Counted from the stretch's first letter, positions 51,320 through 60,500 are shown. The stretch: 64,000 bases of DNA from Chitinophagaceae bacterium (GCA_016787085.1 JAEUVJ010000069.1:1-64000), one strand, 5' to 3'. Notes: a model not told the origin generated them from the letters alone. Numbers and translations are program-made.

Positions 51320-51928
51320 TTACCAATCTTTGGGGGAGCCGGCTCCTGTTTTGGATTTCTGCATTTTCTGTTGGAGGTCTTTTTCTTTCTGCTGGAGCAG
51401 CTTAAGCTTTTGCTCAGCCTCTTTTTGATTCATTTTAGGCTGTTGTTGCTGTTTTTTATTTTGCTCCTGCTTCTTTTTTTCCTCTTTTTTAGGAGGCGGG
51501 GTTTTCTTCTTTAACTCCAGCAATGCTTTTTGAAGATTTTCCCGGGCCTCTTTATCATCCGGGTTTTGCCGCAAAGCGCTTTTATACGCCTCGATACTTT
51601 CTTCAAGCCTTTTCTGATCAGACAGAATAGCTCCTTTATTATAAAAGGCCCTCGCTTTGTCAGTAGCATTACTGCTGTTAATGGCTAATTCATCAAAGCC
51701 TTTAATAGCCTCACTCTTTTTGGATAACCGGTAGTTCGTACTCGCCAGGTTGGATTTTGCCGTTTTGCTGGAAGGATCATACGCCAGTGCTTCTTCATAA
51801 GCAGTTTTTGCCGGCTCATATTGCTTCAGCTTATACAGGTCATTCCCTTTTTGTACTGATAGCTCAGCCCGTTGTGCACATGCACAAGAATAAACAAAAA
51901 TGAATACTATGACCAATTGTTTTTTCAT
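51320..51928 (-). CDS. TPR protein, BatC-like
   Basis: About 202 residues from ATG 51928, with a signal peptide MKKQLVIVFIFVYSCACAQ. Three TPR units (GNDLYKLKQYEPAKTAYEEAL; SNLASTNYRLSKKSEAIKGF; AFYNKGAILSDQKRLEESIEAYKSAL) and a Lys/Gln-rich coiled tail with ...KKEEKKKQEQNKKQQQQPKMN. The start overlaps the stop of the vWA gene (ATGA), matching the batB-batC order of Bacteroidota aerotolerance loci. The longer ORF start is rejected for this reason. Confidence 0.88.
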   Translation of the reverse strand: MKKQLVIVFIFVYSCACAQRAELSVQKGNDLYKLKQYEPAKTAYEEALAYDPSSKTAKSNLASTNYRLSKKSEAIKGFDELAINSSNATDKARAFYNKGAILSDQKRLEESIEAYKSALRQNPDDKEARENLQKALLELKKKTPPPKKEEKKKQEQNKKQQQQPKMNQKEAEQKLKLLQQKEKDLQQKMQKSKTGAGSPKDW

Positions 51929-52929
51929 GCTGTCGCCAGCTTTTTTCTTTCGGGAATAAAAAACTCGGCCAGTAAAAGTATCAGCATCGCCCCTGCAAAC
52001 CACCAGTAGTAGGTTTTGAAATTCATCAGCGATACATCACCGAATGCTTTGCTCTCAATTTGTGACAATTGCTTTTTCATTGCTTCTACTGCTTCATCGC
52101 TTCCCTCTAAACGAATATAAACGCCATTTGTGCTTTCGGCAATGGATTTTAACGCTTCTTCATTTAGCCTCGTAACAACTGGGTTGCCGGAGGCATCCAT
52201 TTTAGGCTCTCCGGTAACAGGATCAATAATATTAGCACCTTCGGGAGAACCGATACCGACTGTATTGATCATCATACCCTGGTCGGCCAGGTCATTGGCT
52301 GTGGCAATTGCATTGGCATCATGGTCTTCCCCGTCCGATATCAGCACGACCGATTTAAATCTTCTTTCAGCAGTATTAAAAGCATTGGCACTCATCTTCA
52401 GCGCCTCATTGATCACTGTGCCTTGCTGGGGAATTATATCAGGTCTTGCTGAAGAAACAAATAGCTGAGCCGCTGCATGATCAGTAGTGAGAGGCATTTG
52501 CAGGTAAGCTTTACCGGCAAACAATACCAACCCGATACGGTCATTAGGCATCGTACTGATCAGCTTATTTACAAATTGTTTTGCTCTTTCAAGCCGGCTG
52601 GGTGGCAGATCGGCCGCCAGCATACTCTTACTTACATCCATGGCGATCACTACATCAATGCCCTTACGATTGACGCCGTCCGCATCACCTGCCTTGCGCA
52701 GATTCATAACGGCTATCACGCCTGTTGCAATAGCTAACAACAGCAGTATGAATTTTAAACTGAACAGTACAGAAGAGAAATTACCGGTCAGTTCTTTTAC
52801 CAGCCTTTTATCTCCCATCCGTTTTGTCACTTTCCGTTTCCAGCGCAGCAGGAAAAAGAAAAGGAGTACCAGAAACGGAATGGCTACCAGTAACCAGGCA
52901 AACTGTGTATGTTGAAAATGGGGTTTCAA
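51925..52929 (-). CDS. vWA domain protein, BatB/BatA-like
   Basis: 334 residues. Two N-terminal hydrophobic helices (about 9-28 and 55-73), a vWA domain with the MIDAS DVSKSM (about 98), a later SDGEDHDA, and a C-terminal helix (YYWWFAGAMLILLLAEFFI). Typical Bat aerotolerance architecture. Bat proteins are linked to oxygen tolerance in Bacteroides; the mechanism is unresolved. Translationally coupled to the TPR gene. Confidence 0.9.
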   Translation of the reverse strand: MKPHFQHTQFAWLLVAIPFLVLLFFFLLRWKRKVTKRMGDKRLVKELTGNFSSVLFSLKFILLLLAIATGVIAVMNLRKAGDADGVNRKGIDVVIAMDVSKSMLAADLPPSRLERAKQFVNKLISTMPNDRIGLVLFAGKAYLQMPLTTDHAAAQLFVSSARPDIIPQQGTVINEALKMSANAFNTAERRFKSVVLISDGEDHDANAIATANDLADQGMMINTVGIGSPEGANIIDPVTGEPKMDASGNPVVTRLNEEALKSIAESTNGVYIRLEGSDEAVEAMKKQLSQIESKAFGDVSLMNFKTYYWWFAGAMLILLLAEFFIPERKKLATA

Positions 52930-53012
52930 AATTGTTCAATGACGGGCTATAAACTCAACAATTGCACCAGAATTGTATAATTTTCACTCAATATTTAACG
53001 GAAAAGTACGAC

Positions 53013-53840
53013 TCACATCTTCCCTTCCATAAAACCCAATTGCTTCAGGATGTCCTTCAGCATTTTCATCCTCACCGTCCACATATCAAAATCCTTATCA
53101 GGAGACTCGATATTCAACACAAAGAAATAAGGATGATTATTCTCTTCTACCCAACCGACGACCCATCCTATAGCATGGCCGTTCTCTCTGAATCCCCAGC
53201 CCGTCTTATAGCCAAGGCGATAATTGGCATTATTCTCAAAAAGCATAGCCCGTTTTACCATTTCCTGGTAACTCTTGAAAAAGGGAAGCTGGTCAAAATA
53301 TAGCTTTTTTACAATTCCTAACTCCTGGTCGGGAGTGATCTTAATGGAATTATCCAGCCAAAAGCTATCAATCGCTGAACGGATCACGACTTTATCCTTA
53401 TCGGTTTTAGCTCCGTATTTTAATGTATCGAGCCATCTTTCCATCTCCGGTTTTCCAATGCGCCTGGCTACTTCCTGGTAGTAATTGACAGCCGATACCC
53501 GAAATGCCTGGTACATGTTCAGGTCCTGATTCCAGTCAGCTACCCTTCTCACCACGCTGTCCCATTTTATCACCATGCTGTCGTTGGCGATCTTACCGGT
53601 TTGTAATCCGATAAGGGAATTGATGATCTTGAAGGTGGATGCAGGCAGGTAACTGCTGTCGCGGTACCGGGATAGATTATACACCGTGAATTTGCCCGTT
53701 CCGTTATTCATCAGGGCAAAACAGCCCTCTACTTTACTTTCATCAAAATATTTCTTTAAGCTATTATCGGTTTCCACATTATTGGTAGAGCAGGATGCAA
53801 ATAGAACAACTGTCAGCAGGCAGGCGATAACGGGTCTCAT
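53013..53840 (-). CDS. class D (OXA-type) beta-lactamase, lipoprotein
   Basis: 275 residues from ATG 53840; a TAATTTTG box at 53859-53866 sits upstream and rules out the longer TTG start. Lipobox in LLTVVLFASCS. Catalytic motifs: ASTFK (S-T-F-K with the nucleophilic Ser and Lys), SAV in FRVSAVNYYQ, and KTG in GYKTGWGFR. Serine hydrolase acting on beta-lactams; spectrum unknown. Intrinsic class D enzymes occur in several Bacteroidota. No mobile element flanks it. Confidence 0.9.
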   Translation of the reverse strand: MRPVIACLLTVVLFASCSTNNVETDNSLKKYFDESKVEGCFALMNNGTGKFTVYNLSRYRDSSYLPASTFKIINSLIGLQTGKIANDSMVIKWDSVVRRVADWNQDLNMYQAFRVSAVNYYQEVARRIGKPEMERWLDTLKYGAKTDKDKVVIRSAIDSFWLDNSIKITPDQELGIVKKLYFDQLPFFKSYQEMVKRAMLFENNANYRLGYKTGWGFRENGHAIGWVVGWVEENNHPYFFVLNIESPDKDFDMWTVRMKMLKDILKQLGFMEGKM

Positions 53841-53858
53841 CTCAGGAATAAATTTTGG

Positions 53859-53866
53859 CAAAATTA
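53859..53866 (-). promoter_or_regulatory. TAATTTTG -7 box of the beta-lactamase gene
   Basis: Minus-strand TAATTTTG fits TAnnTTTG exactly and lies 19 bases upstream of ATG 53840. Confidence 0.5.
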
Positions 53867-53903
53867 GCGGCTGAACAGATGTAAACCATCACAATGCCCG
53901 TTA

Positions 53904-54428
53904 TCAGTGTTTGCTCAGCACAGCTCTTTGATAGGTGGCCACTTTATAACTATGTACAGCCGGAGATTCTTCCGTTCCTTTACCGGTAGTAGCCACCGGT
54001 TTGGCAGAAATGTTATAAAACTCCACGTTGAGCTTACCATTCTCCATCCAGTACGAATTGATGATGGTACTGTTGCCAACAGTAAAAGCACCGCAGAATT
54101 TATTTGCCAGCCAGAACTGGTCCAGTACGATGCCATTATGCTCATCAATAGCCCAATGACCTTTGGCTGTATCTCTCGCAATCAGTGTATAAGGCCGGTT
54201 GTCTTTTGTTTGGCTGCCATAGATCAGTTGCCAGGTATATGAGTTGGCCGTATCAGCGGGATGTATCCGCAATTCCATTACAACCTTTTGTGGCTCGTTG
54301 GCATTGCCCTTAAACCATTGCAGTTCGCCTTTCCAGTTGCCTGCCCAGCTATGAGGAAAGTTCTGGTTTTGAGCATGAACCTGGCATGTAAATACCAGTA
54401 CCGGGAAGATCAAAAAGAAACAACGCAT
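53904..54428 (-). CDS. hypothetical secreted protein
   Basis: About 174 residues from ATG 54428, with signal peptide MRCFFLIFPVLVFTCQVHAQ. The mature part begins WAGNWKGELQWFKG and contains a set of beta-strands (VVMELRIHP, YTWQLIYGS, FWLANKFCGAF), reminiscent of lipocalin-like or other small barrels, but no family is recognised. Function unknown. Confidence 0.6.
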   Translation of the reverse strand: MRCFFLIFPVLVFTCQVHAQNQNFPHSWAGNWKGELQWFKGNANEPQKVVMELRIHPADTANSYTWQLIYGSQTKDNRPYTLIARDTAKGHWAIDEHNGIVLDQFWLANKFCGAFTVGNSTIINSYWMENGKLNVEFYNISAKPVATTGKGTEESPAVHSYKVATYQRAVLSKH

Positions 54429-54527
54429 GTTTTTTAGGCTGAAAATAAAAAATCCCGGCATATTACCAGGATGAGACAATCTTTTGGGGCCGGAACAGCA
54501 TTAAAGATAGAATCCGCCCTTTTGCTT

Positions 54528-54629
54528 TTAGTGTTTGTTGCCCTGGCAGTCTCTTTTTACAGAGGCACATGACGACAACATGAACAATACAACCGCTCCT
54601 GCGATGAAGCAAAGCATTAACTTTTTCAT
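54528..54629 (-). CDS. small lipoprotein (33 residues)
   Basis: The minus-strand ORF MKKLMLCFIAGAVVLFMLSSC followed by ASVKRDCQGNKH has a clean lipobox (LSSC) and a short hydrophilic end with a second Cys. Small lipoproteins with an RDCQGNKH-like end occur in Bacteroidota by my recollection. It is too short for routine ORF calling, but the full type II signal peptide is hard to explain by chance. Function unknown. Confidence 0.55.
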   Translation of the reverse strand: MKKLMLCFIAGAVVLFMLSSCASVKRDCQGNKH

Positions 54630-54842
54630 TACTCAGTTTTTTCGGGTCCAATAATTCAGTTAGGGGAATTCCAAAGGAGGGATCGGTAGAATTAGTCCAT
54701 CACAGGAGAGAACGAAAATAAGAACCCTATATTGTTTCTCATAGTTTCTCTTAAAGTTTTTTTACATATTGCCCCTGAATAATACTATTATCGTAAAAAC
54801 CCGAATTTGACTAAATTTAAACTCTAATCAAAACTTCTTGCC

Positions 54843-55424
54843 ATGAAGCAGTTCATTCTCATCCTGGTGGTTGCAACCGCTTTACTTGCAGCCTGTAACA
54901 ACAACAATAAGCCAACAACAGAGCCTGCAACGGAAAAAGCAGCCGCTGATAGTGCTCTTTTGAATAAGCAAGCCGAAGAGATACAAATGCGGGCGGAAGA
55001 GTTATTGAAGCTATCTTCCATTAGCAATGACGAGTTGAAAGCTTTACTGCCGGCGTCACTGATGGCTACAAAAAGTTCAGATATACAGGCGGCATCATTA
55101 AATGGGACCGGTTTTGCTTCTGCTAAATACTCCCTTAACGATTCTACCGAACTCGAAGTAAGCATATGGGATTGCGGCGGGCCCGGCGGGTCGGGTTATT
55201 ATCAAAGACAGGCAATGACGATGGCCAGCCTGGAAGCAGCAACAGAAAAAGGAGACGCAAAAATAATTGACTTCATGGGGCAAAAAGCGATAGAACAATG
55301 TGACAAGAATGATAACCGCTGCTCCCTTACCTATTTCGGCGGAAAAAGATATTGGGTTGTTATAGCCGGTCACAATATTCATCCCGACGGGCTTAAACAA
55401 GCTGCAAACGATCTGAGATTGTAA
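54843..55424 (+). CDS. hypothetical lipoprotein
   Basis: 193 residues, with lipobox MKQFILILVVATALLAAC followed by an Asn-rich NNNN and a polar linker. A helical segment (about 35-65) precedes a mixed domain with ELEVSIWDCGGPGGSGYYQRQ and QCDKNDNRCSLTYFGGKRYWVVIAGHN. Two Cys in the C-terminal half may form a disulfide. No family recognised. Convergent with kbl. Confidence 0.65.
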   Translation: MKQFILILVVATALLAACNNNNKPTTEPATEKAAADSALLNKQAEEIQMRAEELLKLSSISNDELKALLPASLMATKSSDIQAASLNGTGFASAKYSLNDSTELEVSIWDCGGPGGSGYYQRQAMTMASLEAATEKGDAKIIDFMGQKAIEQCDKNDNRCSLTYFGGKRYWVVIAGHNIHPDGLKQAANDLRL

Positions 55425-55440
55425 CCATTACTGAACACAA

Positions 55441-55473
55441 GAAAGCCCTGATAATCCCAGGGCCTTCTTTCGT
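55441..55473. terminator. bidirectional terminator
   Basis: GAAAGCCCTG (55441-55450) pairs with CAGGGCCTTC (55458-55467) around ATAATCC, with one mismatch. It lies between the convergent lipoprotein and kbl genes. Confidence 0.7.
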
Positions 55474-55475
55474 CA

Positions 55476-56663
55476 TTATTTCAAAACTCCCAGTTCTTTT
55501 CCCACTTTGCTGAAAGCGGCAATAGCTTTATCCAGGTGTTGCCGCTCATGTGCAGCACTCAACTGCACCCTTATTCTTGCCTGTCCTTTGGGAACAACCG
55601 GAAAGAAAAAGCCGATCACATAAATGCCTTCCTCAAGCAATCTGGCAGCAACGTTCTGTGCCAATACTGCATCGTATAGCATGATCGGCACTATCGGATG
55701 ATCGCCGGGTTTAATATCAAAACCGGCTTCGGTCATTTTGCTTCGGAAGTATTTGGTATTATACTCCAGTTTATCCCTGAGTTCGGTCGTTTCTGTCAGC
55801 ATATCCAGCACAGCTATAGAAGCGCCGGTAATGGATGGCGCCAGTGTATTACTGAACAGGTAGGGTCTTGATTTCTGGCGCAGCATATCTATCACTGCTT
55901 TCTTACCGGAAGTAAAACCACCGGAGGCCCCGCCGAGGGCTTTACCCAGTGTCCCGGTAATGATATCTATTTTACCCATTACGCCGCGGTACTCATGAGT
56001 GCCTCTGCCCGTCTTTCCCAAAAACCCGGAAGAATGACATTCATCTATCATAATGACAGCATCATGTTTTTCGGCGAGCTCAACGATCTTATCCAATTGG
56101 GCAATGGTGCCATCCATACTGAATGACCCATCTGTAACGATGATACGGCTGCGGCAACCGGCTGCTTCTTTGAGCTTTGCTTCCAGGTCAGTCATGTTAT
56201 TATGCTCATACCGGGAACGCTGTGCTTTACATAACCGGACCCCATCAATGATCGAAGCATGATTCAGTGCATCGGAAATGATCGCATCCTCTTCATTGAA
56301 CAGGGGCTCAAACACCCCACCATTGGCGTCAAATGCCGCAGCATACAGAATGGTATCTTCCGTACCCAGGAATTTGGAGATCTTTTCCTCCAGCTCTTTA
56401 TGAATGTCCTGCGTACCGCAGATAAAACGGACGCTGCTCATACCATAACCATGTGAGTCAATGGCTTTATGGGCCGCTGCTATCACTTTGGGATGCGATG
56501 ACAGACCCAGGTAATTATTGGCGCAGAAATTCAGCACTGTTTTTCCATTCACTGTTATTTCAGCGCCCTGCGGGCTGGTTATGATGCGCTCCGTTTTATA
56601 CAGACCTGAAGCCTTGATCTCTTCAACTTCCTTTGCAAGGCGGATGGCAAATTTGTCGTTCAT
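55476..56663 (-). CDS. kbl: glycine C-acetyltransferase (2-amino-3-ketobutyrate CoA ligase)
   Basis: 395 residues from ATG 56663; the first in-frame start of the longer ORF is less likely. PLP-fold features: [40 protein letters not shown], the PLP-Lys region [13 protein letters not shown], and the C-terminal HPIVPIML. It cleaves 2-amino-3-ketobutyrate to glycine and acetyl-CoA in threonine breakdown; threonine dehydrogenase is not in this window. The AONS/Kbl family also contains 8-amino-7-oxononanoate synthase, but overall similarity favours Kbl. Confidence 0.93.
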   Translation of the reverse strand: MNDKFAIRLAKEVEEIKASGLYKTERIITSPQGAEITVNGKTVLNFCANNYLGLSSHPKVIAAAHKAIDSHGYGMSSVRFICGTQDIHKELEEKISKFLGTEDTILYAAAFDANGGVFEPLFNEEDAIISDALNHASIIDGVRLCKAQRSRYEHNNMTDLEAKLKEAAGCRSRIIVTDGSFSMDGTIAQLDKIVELAEKHDAVIMIDECHSSGFLGKTGRGTHEYRGVMGKIDIITGTLGKALGGASGGFTSGKKAVIDMLRQKSRPYLFSNTLAPSITGASIAVLDMLTETTELRDKLEYNTKYFRSKMTEAGFDIKPGDHPIVPIMLYDAVLAQNVAARLLEEGIYVIGFFFPVVPKGQARIRVQLSAAHERQHLDKAIAAFSKVGKELGVLK

Positions 56664-56866
56664 GCAGAATAGTTTAGGGAGCAAATATATTGAGTTAGCC
56701 CTTTAAGACCGGATCCGGCTAAATACAACCTACCCCCCATTTTCCGCATTTCATGGGTAAAAACCGGCGGTTTGTCAACTAATGGCTTTTTTGCTAAAAA
56801 ACCCGTTATACTTTTACTGTAACATTTTTTGGCTGATTGTCGTCAAAGACAAAAACCTCAACCAAC

Positions 56867-57070
56867 GTGAGAAACAGAAATACCATACGTTCACTCTTAC
56901 TGGCAGCGGTCATAGCCCTGAGTTTCCTCGCACTATGGGCCGCCTCTCCTGTCAAAGGGCAGAACTCATGCAAGGAGTCTATGGAAGGTTGTTGCAAGAA
57001 AACCAGCGACGACAACTCCGATAAAATGTCATGGGAAACACTGCCTCACCGGTTTTTCTCCTCCCTGTAA
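56867..57070 (+). CDS. small secreted Cys-containing protein (67 residues)
   Basis: A GTG start at 56867 gives MRNRNTIRSLLLAAVIALSF and a hydrophobic stretch ending ASPVKGQ, a signal peptide. The mature part has four Cys (NSCKESMEGCCKK plus the peptide-internal arrangement) and a polar tail ending RFFSSL. An upstream TTG at 56837 would add 10 residues. No family recognised. It lies just upstream of the sigma factor; link uncertain. Confidence 0.5.
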   Translation: MRNRNTIRSLLLAAVIALSFLALWAASPVKGQNSCKESMEGCCKKTSDDNSDKMSWETLPHRFFSSL

Positions 57071-57168
57071 GCTGATTAAGAAGCACTTGGGCGGCCAGTT
57101 TTTTTCGGCTAGCCTGTAACCTTTTCATAAAACCAATCGTTTAACCTGAAAATGCGGGTTACCCCCTG

Positions 57169-57176
57169 TATTTTTG
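57169..57176 (+). promoter_or_regulatory. TATTTTTG -7 box of the ECF sigma operon
   Basis: An exact TAnnTTTG match 18 bases before ATG 57195. Confidence 0.55.
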
Positions 57177-57194
57177 AAATGTCTTCGGCTGTTT

Positions 57195-57680
57195 ATGACT
57201 GAAAGAGAATACAATGAATGTGTAAGGACGTATGCAGATAATGTGTACCGCTTTATCCTGAAAAATCTCAAGCATGAGGAAGATGCAAAGGATGTCGTAC
57301 AGACCTCCTTTGAAAAAATGTGGCGCAACCGGGACGAGATAGACCCCACCAAGAGCAAATCGTATCTTTTCACGGTCGCCTATCACCAGATGATAGATCA
57401 TATCCGAAAAGTGAAAAGAATTCAGTTAAAAGAAGAGTTCAGCGAGCAAACAAGGGTGCAGGACCGCCCGGCCAGCAACCTGAAGAAGGTGCTGGAAGAA
57501 GCCCTGAGCCGGCTGAGTGAGACACAACGGTCACTGGTATTATTAAAAGACTACGAAGGATATAGCTACGATGAAATAGGACAGATTATGGGCCTGAGTG
57601 AAAGCCAGGTAAAAGTGTACCTGCACAGGGCCCGGGTTCAGTTGAAAGAGTATTTGGTAAAAATTGAAAATGTGATCTGA
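57195..57680 (+). CDS. ECF RNA polymerase sigma factor (sigma-70 family)
   Basis: 161 residues from ATG 57195. Region 2 is seen as YADNVYRFILKNLKHEEDAKDVVQTSFEKMW, and region 4 as LSETQRSLVLLKDYEGYSYDEIG with the HTH LSESQVKVYLHRAR. Size is typical of an ECF sigma factor. Followed 50 bases later by a transmembrane protein with a negatively charged cytoplasmic N-terminus that is likely its anti-sigma factor. Confidence 0.92.
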   Translation: MTEREYNECVRTYADNVYRFILKNLKHEEDAKDVVQTSFEKMWRNRDEIDPTKSKSYLFTVAYHQMIDHIRKVKRIQLKEEFSEQTRVQDRPASNLKKVLEEALSRLSETQRSLVLLKDYEGYSYDEIGQIMGLSESQVKVYLHRARVQLKEYLVKIENVI

Positions 57681-57729
57681 GAGAAGCTACGGGCCATGAG
57701 GTAGTAGTTACGAGTTAAAAGAAACAAAC

Positions 57730-58857
57730 ATGAAACTCAACCGTCAGAATTACGAAGAGTATTTTATCCTTTACCTGGATAATGAACTGAGCAGTGAAGA
57801 CCGCCGGATGGTAGAGATTTTTGCTGAAGAGAACCCTGACCTGAAAGCTGAACTGGATATGCTGCTTCAAACCAAACTCTCTCCTGATACTGCTGTCACT
57901 TTCGATAATAAAGAAGCATTACTGTTCCATAATAGTTCGCCTATCAACCTGAACAATTACGAAGAGCAGCTACTCTCCTATATAGATAATGAATTAACAG
58001 TACAGGAAGCGAAAGATGTAGAACGCTTTGTTGCTGAAAACCCGGCTATAAAAAAAGAACTGGAACTGTTTCAAAAGACCAAACTCCAGCCTGAAGTCAT
58101 TGTACACCCCGATAAAGAATCCTTATACCGCAGGGAAGAAAAGGTACGTGTTGTCCCGATAGCTATCGGGATGCGCTGGTGGCGTATTGCTGCAGCGGCT
58201 GTATTGCTGATCGGCATCAGTACCACTGTTATTGTTTTACTGAACAATAAAAAAGAGAATGGACAGGATGACTTGGCTAGTGGAGAACCTAAAACAGAAA
58301 AAACAACAGAAGGCAAAAATAGCAATACCCAGCCTGTGATTACTCCGCAGGAAGCTACACAGGAAATTGCAGCAACAACCCCTGATGAACCAATACAGGG
58401 GAATAAAGAAACCGCTATTAAAACTGCCGTTGTTACCAAACAAAAGACAAATACTACAAATGAGAATAAGCAACAAGCTTTGACTGTTGTACCTGAAGAA
58501 ACGGCCATTGCAAACAACGATAATGAGAAGAAGCAGGGGAACAATCTTCCTACAACTGAGCTAAATCCTTATGCTAATGGCAAACCCGACCCTAAACAAA
58601 ATGAAACAATCGCCCAAACAGAAGTTACTCCTGAGATTTTAACAACTCCGGATAAAAATACAGACATAGGCGCTGTAACAGTTGCCAGCCTTCAACCGTC
58701 TGAAGAAGTAATAGAGCCCTCCGGCAAGAAAAACAAACTCCGTGGATTTTTCCGGAAGATCACCCGGACGTTTGAAAAAAGGACCAACATCAAAGCAACC
58801 GATGGAGAAAATGAAGATCGTTTGCTGATCGCCGGGCTGGCCATTAAACTCAATTAA
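57730..58857 (+). CDS. probable anti-sigma factor, transmembrane
   Basis: 375 residues. Two tandem N-terminal repeats, NYEEYFILYLDNELSSEDRR (about 7-50) and NYEEQLLSYIDNELTVQEAK (about 76-118), resemble the N-terminal sigma-binding helices of membrane anti-sigma factors. One transmembrane helix (about 150-172), then a Thr/Lys/Asn-rich, probably periplasmic region of about 180 residues. No zinc site is visible. The palindrome TCCCGATAGCTATCGGGA (58157-58174) is read in frame as part of VVPIAIGMRW, just before the helix. Role inferred from context with the sigma gene. Confidence 0.72.
   Translation: MKLNRQNYEEYFILYLDNELSSEDRRMVEIFAEENPDLKAELDMLLQTKLSPDTAVTFDNKEALLFHNSSPINLNNYEEQLLSYIDNELTVQEAKDVERFVAENPAIKKELELFQKTKLQPEVIVHPDKESLYRREEKVRVVPIAIGMRWWRIAAAAVLLIGISTTVIVLLNNKKENGQDDLASGEPKTEKTTEGKNSNTQPVITPQEATQEIAATTPDEPIQGNKETAIKTAVVTKQKTNTTNENKQQALTVVPEETAIANNDNEKKQGNNLPTTELNPYANGKPDPKQNETIAQTEVTPEILTTPDKNTDIGAVTVASLQPSEEVIEPSGKKNKLRGFFRKITRTFEKRTNIKATDGENEDRLLIAGLAIKLN
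58157..58174. repeat. palindrome TCCCGATAGCTATCGGGA within the anti-sigma gene
   Basis: A perfect 18-base palindrome, of the type widely scattered in Bacteroidota genomes, encoding VPIAIG in frame immediately before the transmembrane segment. Confidence 0.65.
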
Positions 58858-58880
58858 ATTATTTTTAAATCAACAACGAG

Positions 58881-59732
58881 ATGAAAAGGATATTTACACT
58901 GTGCGTAACCCTATGCACACTGATGACTGGTTTTGCACAGACCGACAGCACGGTGAAGCAGGCGCCGGATACGATCAAGATCGGGGGTATGGTGATCATA
59001 CGTGAAAAAGGAAGTGAACCGGATAAAGATGAAAACAAAGAAAGAAAAGGGTTGCGCATCACCACCCGCAAACGGAGCGATAAGCCTTCCAATATCAGCA
59101 CCAACTGGTGGATCATTGATCTTGGCTTTTCCAACTTTGTCGATAATACCAACCCTTCTTCGGCTGCTGCACAGGCTTTCGCCGGTGACGCCTATGCAGG
59201 CAACCCGGAATGGGCCAAGCTCCGTGCCGGCAAATCAAGGAATGTCAACATCTGGTTCTTCCAGCAACGCATCAACCTGGTAAAGCACGCTGTAAATCTG
59301 AAATATGGTTTGGGACTTGAGCTGAATAATTATTTCTTTGATGACACCCGGGTGAAATTTGAAAAGAACCCTTCTCAAATATCGTGGGACCCTGCATTGG
59401 AAGATGCGAAAAAGAATAAACTCGCTGCCGACTACCTGACCGTGCCGATGATGATCAATTTTAATTTTACTCCCAAGCGTCAGAAATCATTTGGTTTCAG
59501 TGCCGGGATAAGTGCAGGCTTCCTGTACAGTGCCCGCCAAAAGACCAAAATGGATGGTGATGTTGACAAAACAAAAAGCGATTTTGGCCTGGAGCGCTGG
59601 AAACTCTCTTATGTAGGTGAGCTGTTACTCGGCCCGGTAAAGCTATACGGAAGTTATGCCTTTAAGAATATGTGGGAGAAGGGACTCGATATGACCCCTT
59701 ATACCGTAGGATTCCGTATCAGCAGCTGGTAA
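58881..59732 (+). CDS. outer-membrane beta-barrel protein (PorT-like)
   Basis: 283 residues with signal peptide MKRIFTLCVTLCTLMTGFAQ. A charged linker (to about 70), then amphipathic strands ending with MTPYTVGFRISSW, whose final aromatic residue is typical of outer-membrane barrels. Likely the last gene of the sigma/anti-sigma operon: the gap to the preceding gene is 23 bases. Precise role unknown. Confidence 0.75.
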   Translation: MKRIFTLCVTLCTLMTGFAQTDSTVKQAPDTIKIGGMVIIREKGSEPDKDENKERKGLRITTRKRSDKPSNISTNWWIIDLGFSNFVDNTNPSSAAAQAFAGDAYAGNPEWAKLRAGKSRNVNIWFFQQRINLVKHAVNLKYGLGLELNNYFFDDTRVKFEKNPSQISWDPALEDAKKNKLAADYLTVPMMINFNFTPKRQKSFGFSAGISAGFLYSARQKTKMDGDVDKTKSDFGLERWKLSYVGELLLGPVKLYGSYAFKNMWEKGLDMTPYTVGFRISSW

Positions 59733-59783
59733 AACCTGCATAGCGGCCTATATTATTACGGAGAAAATATTTTTGTTTTCCAC

Positions 59784-59816
59784 ATCCCGTTGATATAACT
59801 CAACGGGATTTTTTGT
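59784..59816 (+). terminator. intrinsic terminator
   Basis: ATCCCGTTG (59784-59792) pairs with CAACGGGAT (59801-59809) around ATATAACT, followed by TTTTT. It ends the sigma-operon transcript. A TATTTTTG box at 59768-59775 just upstream is probably coincidental. Confidence 0.8.
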
Positions 59817-59930
59817 TGCACCATTTTTGCAGACCATTGGCAATTGCAAAGCCATCGTTAAAACGAACCCATAACTGAAATAAAAAAAGACCCTGCCCGT
59901 TTTTAATTCCGGATGGTCAAGGACACAGCT

Positions 59931-60500
59931 ATGAAACAATTACTCGTACTCTCATCATTTATAGCAGGAAGCAGTTTACTGGTCTTTACTGCCTCACCTT
60001 CTTCGCCGGAGAAGGAAAAAAAATTATATAAACGTTTCGATGCTGCCAGCGGCCCTGTAGGAACGACCTCTATTATCATTGATAAGTCTGATTACGAATT
60101 GAGTGTGTATGACGACAAAGGATGGTACGCCACGTACCCGGTTGTGTTTGGCAATAACAGCCTCGATGATAAAAAAATCGCCGGTGATAAAAATACGCCG
60201 GAAGGAAGCTTCCGCATTAACAGCAAAAGAGTGCATGAAAAGTGGTACCGCTTTTTAGCCATTGATTATCCTACGAAAGAAAGCTGGGAAAAATTCAACC
60301 AGCGAAGACAAAAAGGCGAAATACCCGCCTCAGCCAGTATCGGTGGTTCTATTGGTATTCACGGCACCTGGCCCAATGAGGATTTTGTAGTGGACAAGTA
60401 CAAGAACTGGACCCTTGGCTGCATCTCCATGAAAAGAGACGATGTGGATGAAATTTATAAATTTACGCCTATTGGCACCCGGGTTACTATCCGGAAATGA
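59931..60500 (+). CDS. L,D-transpeptidase (YkuD family)
   Basis: 189 residues from ATG 59931. Signal-peptide-like MKQLLVLSSFIAGSSLLVFTA. The YkuD domain is at about 45-185: SIIIDKSDYELSVYDDKGW at the start, GDKNTPEGSF, and the catalytic His and Cys in SIGIHGTWPN and NWTLGCISMKRDD. Forms 3-3 cross-links or attaches proteins to peptidoglycan. It converges with the hydrolase gene with no gap (stop codons adjacent). Confidence 0.9.
   Translation: MKQLLVLSSFIAGSSLLVFTASPSSPEKEKKLYKRFDAASGPVGTTSIIIDKSDYELSVYDDKGWYATYPVVFGNNSLDDKKIAGDKNTPEGSFRINSKRVHEKWYRFLAIDYPTKESWEKFNQRRQKGEIPASASIGGSIGIHGTWPNEDFVVDKYKNWTLGCISMKRDDVDEIYKFTPIGTRVTIRK

Noticed and set aside
59768-59775. TATTTTTG box as promoter of the L,D-transpeptidase
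   Set aside because: A strong terminator starts 9 bases downstream, so transcription from it would end at once; I treat it as coincidental.
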